A stretch of DNA of 39,114 bases from a virus. The stretch lies in IMG/VR virus record IMGVR_UViG_3300043775_002032, positions 1-39,114 of that record; one strand, 5' to 3'. A model generated the notes under the pieces. That model saw nothing but the letters and a program-made list of their open reading frames with translations, was not told where the DNA came from and did not search any database. Position 1 is the stretch's first letter. Every line of letters starts with the position of its first letter. The position numbers were made by a program, and so were the translations under genes. Positions 26,557-35,600 of the stretch are shown one piece after another.

Positions 26557-27208
26557 AAATTTTAAAAAAGAATTAATAAAAAATAATTATAAATTTGAAG
26601 AAATAACAGATGAAATATTATTAATTAAAGATTGTTTATTAAAAGAAGAGATGAATTTTTTATGGAATAAAATTAATGAAGCATCTCAAGCAGATTGGGA
26701 AATAGAATATTTGTCAAACCTGCCAAGATTTTGTATGGAAAAATTTGGTAGAGACGACGTTGAAAATCTTGTTGCTGAAGGAAAGTTTGAAATTACTCAC
26801 AACTGGGCTGATAAAAATTTAAATATTGCACAATATGAAGAATATAGAAAATTTCACAAAAGACTTAATGATTTAGTTGAAAATTCAGATTCAAACTTAC
26901 ATTTAAGCGGTTTTGCTACTATTCAAAGAATGCAACCTGGAGTTGAATTAAAATCTCACACCGACCAACACACCGACCCTTCAATTAAGTATGCAACAAT
27001 ATTATATATTAATGATAATTATAATGAAGGAGAACTTTTTTTTAAAAATTTAAATTTAAAACTAAGACCAAAACCAGGAGAAATGTTATTTTTTCCAGGA
27101 GATGAAAAACATGAGCATGGAGTAGAACATGTTGCCGATGGACCAATAAGGTATGTTCTTGTCGGCTTTATCAAAGAAAGCGATCATTATGTTAAAAATA
27201 AATACTAG
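26549..27208 (+). CDS. 2OG-Fe(II) dioxygenase 6, prolyl-4-hydroxylase type
   Basis: 219 aa. Iron ligands H137 and D139 (KSHTDQHTD) and H190 (HEHGVEHV); R201 (PIRYVLV) for 2-oxoglutarate. INDNYNEGELFF (154-165) differs from the usual EGGE by Asn-Glu-Gly-Glu. RPKPGEMLFFPGD is typical. A GLITDEILLIKDCL-type lead-in is shorter than in its neighbours. It is very AT-rich. Confidence 0.85.
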   Translation: MIENFKKELIKNNYKFEEITDEILLIKDCLLKEEMNFLWNKINEASQADWEIEYLSNLPRFCMEKFGRDDVENLVAEGKFEITHNWADKNLNIAQYEEYRKFHKRLNDLVENSDSNLHLSGFATIQRMQPGVELKSHTDQHTDPSIKYATILYINDNYNEGELFFKNLNLKLRPKPGEMLFFPGDEKHEHGVEHVADGPIRYVLVGFIKESDHYVKNKY

Positions 27209-27219
27209 GGGAAAACACA

Positions 27220-27936
27220 ATGAATAAAGAAATGCTAGATTCAAAAGTTTACTACTATACCGATGCAATAGAAAATTTTGATAAATTTCAAAACACATTA
27301 AAAGAATTAGATTCCCTTAATTCAGATATTGAATACAAAGTAAATGTTTGGGATATTTGGACAGCCTCTAATGATAAAAATTTTATTTATGGTGAAACAA
27401 AAACATTTAATATTAATGCAATAAATAGAGTAGGTGGCGAAGTTGGAGAAAAAAGTAAATATATTTATGATTCAGTAATGACTACCTTTTATAATGTTTG
27501 CAAAGACTATGCAACTTCTCTTGGAGATTTTGATGAGCCAAAACTTTTTCCAACATTTAACATAAAAAAATATAATACTGGAATAGGGATGGGCGCACAT
27601 TTTGATCAATTAGATGGAGACAAAACTTTAAAATATTCTCTTGTTATGTATTTAAATGATGATTGCGAAGGCGGAGAAATATCCTTTCAATTAAAAGATT
27701 ATGATGGTGGTTGGACAAGTGCTGATGGATTCTCTAAAGGAACAGCACCATTTGTAGACTTAGATTATGACATATCTGTTGCAAATAAAGTAATTGATTT
27801 TGGAGTAAAACCAAAAGCAAATAGTGTTGTTATTTTCCCAGCATTTCCTCCATATTTTCATACAGCACATACTGTAAAGTCTGGCGTAAAATATATGGTT
27901 CCAGGACACTGGATTTACAATAATACAGGGATATAA
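27220..27936 (+). CDS. 2OG-Fe(II) dioxygenase 7, prolyl-4-hydroxylase type
   Basis: 238 aa. Iron ligands H127 and D129 (GAHFDQ) and H217 (HTAHTVK); K224 (GVKYMVP). LNDDCEGGEISF (145-156) and KPKANSVVIFPAFPPY are conserved. An insertion (about 160-190) between them enlarges the active-site rim. It is clearly a tandem duplicate of oxygenase 8: both begin MNKE.L..KVYYYT and end in a similar WI.NN. AGGGGAA precedes the ATG. Confidence 0.87.
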   Translation: MNKEMLDSKVYYYTDAIENFDKFQNTLKELDSLNSDIEYKVNVWDIWTASNDKNFIYGETKTFNINAINRVGGEVGEKSKYIYDSVMTTFYNVCKDYATSLGDFDEPKLFPTFNIKKYNTGIGMGAHFDQLDGDKTLKYSLVMYLNDDCEGGEISFQLKDYDGGWTSADGFSKGTAPFVDLDYDISVANKVIDFGVKPKANSVVIFPAFPPYFHTAHTVKSGVKYMVPGHWIYNNTGI

Positions 27937-27963
27937 TTAATACATAAGAGATGGAGAATGTAA

Positions 27964-28626
27964 ATGAATAAAGAAGTTTTAGAGGAAAAAGTTTATTATT
28001 ATACTAATGTGTTTGATGATTTACAAAAACTCATGAATGCTGTAGAAGAAAGTTCGCCAAATTGGGAAGAATGGACAGCCTGTAGCGGAGAACACTATAT
28101 TTATGGAACGGGAAAAACCATAGTATCATCTACTGGAAATATTGATGGAGAAATAAATGATTATATTTTTAATACAATAAATGATGCATTTCAAAAAGTA
28201 GCCAAAGACTATGCAATGTCAATGGGGGATAATTCTGATCCTAAACTTTTTCCAGCATTTCCAATTAAAAAATATATGGCTGGAACATTTATGGGGGCAC
28301 ACTTTGATCAACAAGAAGGCGATGAAAGACTTAAATATTCTTTAGTTATGTATCTTAACGATAACTATGAAGGCGGAGAAATTTCATTTACAATAAAAGA
28401 TCCAAATGGTCCCATTAAAAGCGGAACACCTGCAGCAGACTTTACAAATGCCGATTCTGAAACCTATAGTTTTGCTATAAAGCCAAAAGCAGGAAGCATA
28501 ATTATTTTTCCACCATCACCACCATATCACCATACTGCTCATTTAGTAAAAAGTGGCTTTAAGTATATGGTTCCACAACACTGGATTCATAACAATATTG
28601 AACTTAATCGTAATCAAAGCATGTAA
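27964..28626 (+). CDS. 2OG-Fe(II) dioxygenase 8, prolyl-4-hydroxylase type
   Basis: 220 aa. Iron ligands H113 and D115 (GAHFDQ) and H193 (HTAHLVK); K200 (GFKYMVP). LNDNYEGGEISF (131-142) and KPKAGSIIIFPPSPPY are conserved. It is the tandem duplicate of oxygenase 7, with shorter N-terminal and insertion regions. GATGGAGAA precedes the ATG. Confidence 0.87.
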   Translation: MNKEVLEEKVYYYTNVFDDLQKLMNAVEESSPNWEEWTACSGEHYIYGTGKTIVSSTGNIDGEINDYIFNTINDAFQKVAKDYAMSMGDNSDPKLFPAFPIKKYMAGTFMGAHFDQQEGDERLKYSLVMYLNDNYEGGEISFTIKDPNGPIKSGTPAADFTNADSETYSFAIKPKAGSIIIFPPSPPYHHTAHLVKSGFKYMVPQHWIHNNIELNRNQSM

Positions 28627-28654
28627 ATAAGAATAGAAAATTTAATAAAATATA

Positions 28655-29224
28655 ATGTTTAAAATTAATAAAATTTCTAACAATGTTTATGAAATTGAAA
28701 ATTTTTTAACCAATGAAGAGTTAAACGAAGTTTATAAAATAATTAAAAATACTCCAGAAAAAGACTGGTTCGATGAGTCACTTAACAATGAAAATAAAAC
28801 TTCAGATTTTTGGCTTGGTAAAAATTTATATTTTAAAACAAACAATATTTTTAATTTAATAAACGATAAAATGAAAAATCTTCTTGAATCCTATTCATAT
28901 TATCCAGATAAGTTACATTTAAAAAGATATATGAAAGGTGATTTTATAAAGCCTCATACTGATCAATGGATTCCAGATCTTCCCTATTATATTGGTTATG
29001 GGTTTTGTCTATACTATAACAATAACTATAGTGGCGGGGAATTAGACTATCCAGATTTAAAAATTACAGTTAAACCAAAAGCAAATGCATTATATATTCA
29101 TGGCGGAGAAGTTTTGCATGGATCTCTTCCAGTTTTAGATGACAATATCAGATATTTTTCAACCGTTTTTATTCATGGTACAAAAGAATTTCCTACTATA
29201 TTAAAGAAAGAGTTATTTGTATGA
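28655..29224 (+). CDS. 2OG-Fe(II) dioxygenase 9, prolyl-4-hydroxylase type
   Basis: 189 aa, the shortest. Iron ligands H101 and D103 (KPHTDQW) and H155 (VLHGSLPV); R166 (NIRYFST). YNNNYSGGELDYP (121-133) replaces the usual EGGE with SGGE. KPKANALYIHGG is conserved. It closes the oxygenase array and overlaps the methyltransferase gene as ATGA. No ribosome site is evident, so its start is the least certain of the nine. Confidence 0.83.
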   Translation: MFKINKISNNVYEIENFLTNEELNEVYKIIKNTPEKDWFDESLNNENKTSDFWLGKNLYFKTNNIFNLINDKMKNLLESYSYYPDKLHLKRYMKGDFIKPHTDQWIPDLPYYIGYGFCLYYNNNYSGGELDYPDLKITVKPKANALYIHGGEVLHGSLPVLDDNIRYFSTVFIHGTKEFPTILKKELFV

Positions 29225-29802
29225 TACATAATATAACAGAACAAGAACAATTTGTTATTAATATTTTAAATAAAAAGAAAAATGGATATTATGTTGAATT
29301 AGGAGCAGCACACTATAGTAATGGCAACAATACGTACTTATTGGAAAAAGATTATGATTGGTCTGGAGTATCTTTTGAAATAGTTGATTCTATGCGAGAA
29401 GAGTTTAATTTTAATAGAAAAAATCCTTGTATGGGGAATGCGCTATCTTTTAACTATATAAATTATTTTGAAAAAAATAATTTTCCAAAACAAATAGATT
29501 ACCTTCAATTAGACATAGATGCTGGATATGATATATATGGAAGACCAGTAGGAAATAGTCATTGGACGCTACATGGACTTTTAGCAATACCCTTGAATAT
29601 TTATAGGTTTACTTTAATTACATTTGAGCATGACGCTAATATGTATTGGAAAAATATTTCTATACGTGATGCTCAAAGAGAAATTTTAGATTCATTTGGG
29701 TATTCTTTGGTGCACAGATCTTATCATGAGGATTGGTGGGTTGATCCAAATATTATTGATTTAGAACAATATAGAAAATACTTTAAGTGGGATTGTTTAT
29801 AA
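29221..29802 (+). CDS. FkbM-like methyltransferase, 193 aa
   Basis: A small Rossmann-fold protein. YYVELGAAHYSNGNNTYLLEK (about 23-43, given in part) is the SAM-binding motif I/II of FkbM-type enzymes, WSGVSFEIVDS carries the acidic ribose-binding position (E53), and IDYLQLDID (92-100) fits motif IV. FkbM enzymes O-methylate hydroxyl groups, often of sugars. That makes it a plausible later step on a hydroxylated product (inference). It is coupled to oxygenase 9 and 1 nt from the dehydrogenase. Confidence 0.7.
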   Translation: MIHNITEQEQFVINILNKKKNGYYVELGAAHYSNGNNTYLLEKDYDWSGVSFEIVDSMREEFNFNRKNPCMGNALSFNYINYFEKNNFPKQIDYLQLDIDAGYDIYGRPVGNSHWTLHGLLAIPLNIYRFTLITFEHDANMYWKNISIRDAQREILDSFGYSLVHRSYHEDWWVDPNIIDLEQYRKYFKWDCL

Positions 29803-29803
29803 T

Positions 29804-30469
29804 ATGAAAACAGCAATTGTTACTGGAGCAAGCAAAGGTGTAGGCTATGCAACTGTAAAACTTTTATCTGAAAATGGATATAAAGTGATTGCCGCTTCAA
29901 GGGATTTGTCTAAAGTATCTAACCTAGTTTCTGATAATGTTGAAGTTTATTCTTTAGATATAACCAATTCTAGTGAAATTAAAAAATTTTACGAAAAATA
30001 TAAAGATATAACTCTTGATCTGCTTGTCAACAATGCAGGCGGAGGCGCTGGGCCTACCCACATTATTAACGAAACAATGGATAATTTTAGGAAAGCATAT
30101 GATATAAATGTATCTGGGCCAATGTATCTTTCACAACTTTTTGTACCATGTATGAAAAAATCTCAATCTCCAACTATAGTTTTTGTTACTTCCTTCGGAG
30201 GAAAAATTCCTTATCGTGGTGGGGGTAACTATACTAATGCTAAACGTGGAGAAAGAGGCCTTATCGACACTATGAGACTAGAATTTCCAGAGTATGGCAT
30301 TAAAATAACTGAAATTTGTCCCGCTACTATTGATACTCAAGAACAAAAAAGAGACCATGCGCTATCTGCAGAGGATTTGGCCAATGCAATTTATTGGGTT
30401 GGGTCTTTGCCTAAACATTTGAATATAAATCAAATAGAGATGTGCCATATAAATAGTAGTAAGTTTTAA
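29804..30469 (+). CDS. Short-chain dehydrogenase/reductase, 221 aa
   Basis: Classical SDR. TGASKGVG (7-14) binds NAD(P), NNAG (76-79) is the structural motif, and the catalytic residues are S130 (VTSFGG), Y143 and K147 (YTNAK). ASRDLSK after strand 2 suggests NADPH use. It oxidises or reduces alcohol/ketone groups, so it could act on a hydroxylated substrate or a sugar. It is the last gene of the oxygenase operon. A 162-nt gap with its own promoter follows. Confidence 0.85.
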   Translation: MKTAIVTGASKGVGYATVKLLSENGYKVIAASRDLSKVSNLVSDNVEVYSLDITNSSEIKKFYEKYKDITLDLLVNNAGGGAGPTHIINETMDNFRKAYDINVSGPMYLSQLFVPCMKKSQSPTIVFVTSFGGKIPYRGGGNYTNAKRGERGLIDTMRLEFPEYGIKITEICPATIDTQEQKRDHALSAEDLANAIYWVGSLPKHLNINQIEMCHINSSKF

Positions 30470-30509
30470 TAATATATACAACTTTTACTTTATATAAGCA
30501 CCTAACTGT

Positions 30510-30527
30510 AAAGTAAACATTTACTTT
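30510..30527. repeat. 8-bp inverted repeat ahead of the reductase gene
   Basis: AAAGTAAA-CA-TTTACTTT is a perfect palindrome about 34 bp upstream of the -10 box. A related ACTTTA/TAAAG pair lies downstream of it (30576-30593). It is a candidate operator. It is not a clear NrdR box, and no cobalamin riboswitch is present in this 162-nt gap. Confidence 0.45.
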
Positions 30528-30560
30528 GTTATTTACGTGTAAAATTTTGTTTTAGTATTG

Positions 30561-30569
30561 TGATATACT
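30561..30569 (+). promoter_or_regulatory. Extended -10 promoter TGa-TATACT for the reductase
   Basis: TGATATACT, with RNA start near 30576 and a leader of about 56 nt containing an ACTTTA/TAAAG repeat. Confidence 0.55.
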
Positions 30570-30631
30570 AGGGTTACTTTACGATTAGTAAAGCACTAAT
30601 AATATTTTTTAATAGAAAGTTGGAAAAATCA

Positions 30632-32662
30632 ATGTCGGATATCTTTTCTTTTCGTTTGTCAGATGAGTTTGTAAACAAATACTCTACAGTGCCAGCGCCT
30701 TTTGGCTTTACAGACGCAGGGTCTAACTCATTAGGAGAGATTACGTTTATACGAACATACTCCCGAATGAAAGAAGACGGAACAAAAGAAAGATGGCATG
30801 AGGTTTGTAAGCGGGTAATTGAAGGAATGTATTCGGTACAAAAAAATCATGCTAAGGATAATCGTTTACCTTGGAATGACAATAAAGCACAAAAGTCTGC
30901 CCAAGAAGCATTTCAAAGAATGTTTGAATTAAAATGGACACCTCCAGGTCGTGGCTTGTGGGCATTTGGAACTCCCATGACTATGGAGAAACGTAATTCT
31001 GCTTCCCTTCAAAATTGTGCAATGGTCTCTACTCGTGATATTGATCGTAATGATCCAGGTGCCCTTTTTGCTTGGGTAATGGATGCTTTAATGTTAGGTA
31101 TAGGTGTAGGGTTTGATACCATTGGTCAAGACAAAGAAATAGCCATTTATGCTCCAACAGAACCAGAAAATGTATGGGAAATTCCAGATACTCGTGAAGG
31201 CTGGGTAGACTCTGTAAGAATGCTATTAAACTCATATTTGCGATCTAATCAGGCTATTCAAAAGTTTAATTATGATCTTATCCGTCCTCTAGGTGCCCCA
31301 ATAAAGGGCTTTGGAGGGGTTGCTAGCGGTCCAGCACCACTTATTGCACTACATAATAAGATCAATACAGTTATTGGCGGTAGATCAGGAGAAAAACTTG
31401 ACTCTCGTGCAATTGTAGATATTGTTAATCTTATTGGTACATGTGTTGTTTCTGGAAATGTTCGTCGTTCCGCTACCCTTGCTTTAGGCAATGCTGAAGA
31501 TAAAGATTTTATTAATTTAAAAAATGCAGAGGTTTTTCCAGATAGAAACTCCTTTGATTCAGAGAATCCAGGATGGGCTTGGATGTCTAATAATTCTATC
31601 TCTGCAGAAGTTGGAACAAAATATGAAGACTATGTTGATTTAATTGCAGATAATGGCGAGCCAGGATTTATTTGGCTAGATGTTGCTAGAGATTATGGAA
31701 GATTGGCAGACGCTCCAGACTATAAAGATTCTCGTGTTATGGGATTCAACCCTTGCGCTGAACAGCCATTAGAAAGTTATGAATTATGCACACTTGTAGA
31801 AGTTCATTTAAATCGTCATGAAGACAAAGAAGACTTTTTACGTACATTAAAGTTTGCCTACTTATATGGTAAAACTGTTACGCTTATGCCAACACATTGG
31901 CAAACCACAAATGGAATTATGCAACGTAATCGTCGTATTGGAACATCTCTTACTGGTATTGCATCATTTGCAGATACAAAAGGTATGCCAGTAATTCGTG
32001 AGTGGATGGACGAAGGGTATAAAAAGATTCGTGCATACGATCATTCATACTCAGAGTGGCTATGTGTACGTGAATCAATTCGTGTAACTACCGTCAAACC
32101 TTCTGGCTCTGTATCATTACTTTCTGGAGCAACTCCTGGAGTTCATTGGGGTCCTGGAGGAGCATTCTATCTTCGTGCTATTAGGTTTGGTAATACAGAT
32201 CCAATGCTTCATTTATTTAAAGCAGCAGGGTATAAAATTGAAGCAGACCTAGTATCTGCAAACACTTCAGTAGTATATTTTCCAGTAGCATCTGGACATC
32301 CAAGATCTGAAAAAGATGTAAGTCTTTTTGAAAAAATTGGTTTGGCAGCAACTGCTCAAAAGTATTGGTCCGACAATGGCGTATCTGTAACTCTTTCATT
32401 TGATAAAGAGTCAGAGTCTAAGCATATTGCTCCAGCACTTCACATGTATGAAGGTCAACTTAAAGCAGTATCATTTTTACCAATGGGTAACAAAACATAT
32501 CCCCAACAACCATACACACAAATTACAAAAGAAGAATACAATGCGTATGTTGGAACAATTGGCAAAATTGATTGGTCTGCTATTTACGATGGTAAAGACA
32601 ATCTTGATGCTGAATCTGAAAAATACTGCTCAACAGACGCTTGCGAAATTAAACTATATTAG
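30632..32662 (+). CDS. nrdJ: Adenosylcobalamin-dependent ribonucleotide reductase (class II)
   Basis: 676 aa, close to the usual length of monomeric ribonucleoside-triphosphate reductase. Key residues align with the Lactobacillus enzyme: C129 and C386 as the redox pair, C375 as the thiyl radical site in NPCAEQ with N373 and E377, and a C-terminal C666/C671 (CSTDAC) pair for re-reduction. It makes deoxynucleotides for phage replication and needs host B12. I start at the ATG, since a TTG four codons upstream is less likely. It is its own transcription unit. Confidence 0.92.
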   Translation: MSDIFSFRLSDEFVNKYSTVPAPFGFTDAGSNSLGEITFIRTYSRMKEDGTKERWHEVCKRVIEGMYSVQKNHAKDNRLPWNDNKAQKSAQEAFQRMFELKWTPPGRGLWAFGTPMTMEKRNSASLQNCAMVSTRDIDRNDPGALFAWVMDALMLGIGVGFDTIGQDKEIAIYAPTEPENVWEIPDTREGWVDSVRMLLNSYLRSNQAIQKFNYDLIRPLGAPIKGFGGVASGPAPLIALHNKINTVIGGRSGEKLDSRAIVDIVNLIGTCVVSGNVRRSATLALGNAEDKDFINLKNAEVFPDRNSFDSENPGWAWMSNNSISAEVGTKYEDYVDLIADNGEPGFIWLDVARDYGRLADAPDYKDSRVMGFNPCAEQPLESYELCTLVEVHLNRHEDKEDFLRTLKFAYLYGKTVTLMPTHWQTTNGIMQRNRRIGTSLTGIASFADTKGMPVIREWMDEGYKKIRAYDHSYSEWLCVRESIRVTTVKPSGSVSLLSGATPGVHWGPGGAFYLRAIRFGNTDPMLHLFKAAGYKIEADLVSANTSVVYFPVASGHPRSEKDVSLFEKIGLAATAQKYWSDNGVSVTLSFDKESESKHIAPALHMYEGQLKAVSFLPMGNKTYPQQPYTQITKEEYNAYVGTIGKIDWSAIYDGKDNLDAESEKYCSTDACEIKLY

Positions 32663-32671
32663 TCTTCATCC

Positions 32672-32680
32672 TGCTATAAT
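32672..32680 (+). promoter_or_regulatory. Extended -10 promoter TGc-TATAAT
   Basis: TGCTATAAT, with a short leader carrying ATAGGAG before the ATG at 32698. Confidence 0.65.
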
Positions 32681-32697
32681 AAGAGGATAGGAGAAAT

Positions 32698-35600
32698 ATG
32701 ACCAACCCGTCTAATTTATATGCAGAAAAGGTGTTTTCAGAGCACCCCCTAGCATTATGGGCATTAGATAGAGCAGTTGACTATATAAACTTAATAGATT
32801 CAGATTATCAGGATATTAATGAATCTTGGACGGTAACTGGCGGATCTGCATCTTTAGAAACATTAGATGTAGATGCACCATTTCCAGATATAGAAGTAAA
32901 TAAATTAGAGGGAGATGTACCACCATCTGGAACCTCAGACATTATTTGTATTAGTCCAGACTTAGTAAACTTTGAAGATTTAAATGCAAGCCTTGGCACC
33001 TTTTGTGTTGGTGGTCATGTTTATATTAATAGTGAATATGTAAAGTCTGTTGCTATTGGATTTGAATATACAGATACAACAACTTCATCTACAGTTCAAA
33101 AATTAAAAACTTATGAGATTGAAACAGGCAATACGGACTCTTGGATATTTGTTTCTCAGACATTCGAAATTGAAAGTGAAAACACAAACCTTAGAGCGGT
33201 AGTAAAAATAACATCTTATACTGGCGGATCTACACCATCTGATTATTTATATTACGTTAACGGTATTACCGTTGGTCAATGGTCAGAAGAGTTTAATACT
33301 CAATCACTTGGTCTTACTCCAATTACCATGCCAGCAAATATTGCTCTAGAATCAGAACAGGTTGTGGCATCTCCAGCATATGGAATATCTGGTGATTTAG
33401 CATATTACATTGTTTCAGATAATAAACTTTTTGCAAAAAATACAAGCATTCCATTGGTGTATGGAGCATCAAGTGTAACAACGCTTAAACCAAATCCTAA
33501 TGGTGAGCCATCATTAATTATTCCAGGAAAAGGATTTTTAAATAAAGTTGGTCAACATAGAGAATATACTGTAGAATTTTGGACAAGAATAAATTCAGAC
33601 TCAAGTGTTTCAAGAAAGATCTTTGGTCCTATAGCATCCGATGACGGGCTATATGTAGATAATGGATTCTTAACTTTAGTAATTGGTAAAACCTTTTCAT
33701 CTCATTTCGTTGGAGAATGGTTTAGACCAATGCTTATTCAGATTAGGTTAATTAGAAATGCCGCAACATTAATATTAAACGGTGAAGAGGTAGCATCTTT
33801 AATTATAGAAACAGATAATTTAGAACTTCCAGAAGAGTATGATGAATATAATAAAAGTCAAGACTGGCTTGGCTTCTATTCATATTCAGATATAACTCCA
33901 ATAGATATTGACTGTGTAGCCATTTATTCTTATCAGGTTCCATTAACAGTTGCTAAGCGAAGATGGGTTTATGGTCAGGGAGTTATTTCTCCAGAAGGAA
34001 TTAACTCTGCATATGGCGGTGTTTCTGCTTTTATTGACTACCCGTTTGCAGATTACACAGCAAACTATACCTATCCAGATTTTGCTGAATGGCAACAAGG
34101 ATCATTTGATAATTTATCTACAACAACCAAAGTTTTAAGAACTCCAGAATACCAACTTCCAACAATTTATTTAGATGATAAAACTATTAAAAACCTGTAT
34201 ACCGATAATCAAACAATACAAAGTTTAGAATCTGGTCCAGAAAATGATTACAAATTTGTTACATTTAGACCAAATAACTCCTGGAATGCTAAAACATGTT
34301 ACTTTAACTTTAATAGTTTTAATCTTTTAAATAGTCAGGTAGACGCATTTTATGGTGTTTTTAGCAATCACAACCTAGATTCCGAACAAGTACTTTTTAA
34401 AATATACAACAATTTAAATAGCAACTATTTTTTAATTAAACAAATTGACGACACTATTTCTTATGTTTTAAACTATAATAATACAGAAGAAGAAATATAT
34501 ACTTCTGAAGCAATTGAAAGTCATCAACTATTTTCTGTTGGTATTAAGATCGACTCTTTAGTCGATACATATGGAGGAAATATTGCTGCATTTTTTGGAA
34601 ATAGAAACTCGTTAAAAATTTATGTTGGAGGAGATGGATCTTTAGGCGGGACATTTTTAGGAAGAATATACTCCATAGGATTTTGCACAACAAAAAATAC
34701 TTTATTAATATCTGACTATTTTAATGTTGATGGAATAGCAACATTTGATGATTTATCTATAGAAGGGGTAACAGAAGAAGAAAATGCACTTAGTTTATTT
34801 GAACACCTAGCAAGTTATACTTTATTGCCATTAGAGTCATATGGCACTTATTTCTTAGATATAGGCGTTTCTGGATCTTGGCAAGACTATTTACCATTAT
34901 CCTACTTTGGACAATACGTTACAAATGATGTTGGCGATCAATTCTATGATTTAGATTTTTTACAGTTTAATGTAGGTTCTCCCTCCCCAACAACCCTAAT
35001 AGAAGATGAGGTTACTTCATCTTGGAATTATCAAGATGTTTACCAAGCATATTTTCAACCAGTTCAAAGAACATATTATGATTTTGATAACCAGTTACTT
35101 ACTGGATGGAACAACTATGAAGATGCTGAACAACAGGCTATAAAAACATATAGGTATGATACTAGTAATTCTGTTATAAAAAGTTATGTAACATTTCAAT
35201 ACATTGAAGATGGAGCAAACCTTATTGATAGTAATTTTACTACTACTCAACCAGTCCTTCGTGATTCAATTATTGATATAAATGAATATTCAGATTGGGA
35301 AACAACAAAGTTTGAAGTTATTAATAATGCTTTAATATATCCAACAAAAACAATTGATTTTAATGATTTGGCAATAGTTTATCATCTAGAGTTTAATGTT
35401 CGTGGAATTCTTAATAGACCAGTATTATTGCGTAATTTAGAGTTTGCATCTCAGGCTTTTAACGATAATTCTTTTAATCCAATTGGAACAAGATTTGGTG
35501 TAGATCTATTTCCATATAAACGGTCTGGCATTTATTTTGATTATAAGTCTAAAAATCCATATACAATTTATAAAGGAAGCACCCCATATTTATATTTAAC

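Noticed and set aside
30470-30631. Cobalamin riboswitch before the B12-dependent reductase
   Set aside because: The gap is too short for the usual aptamer, and no B12-box motif is seen.
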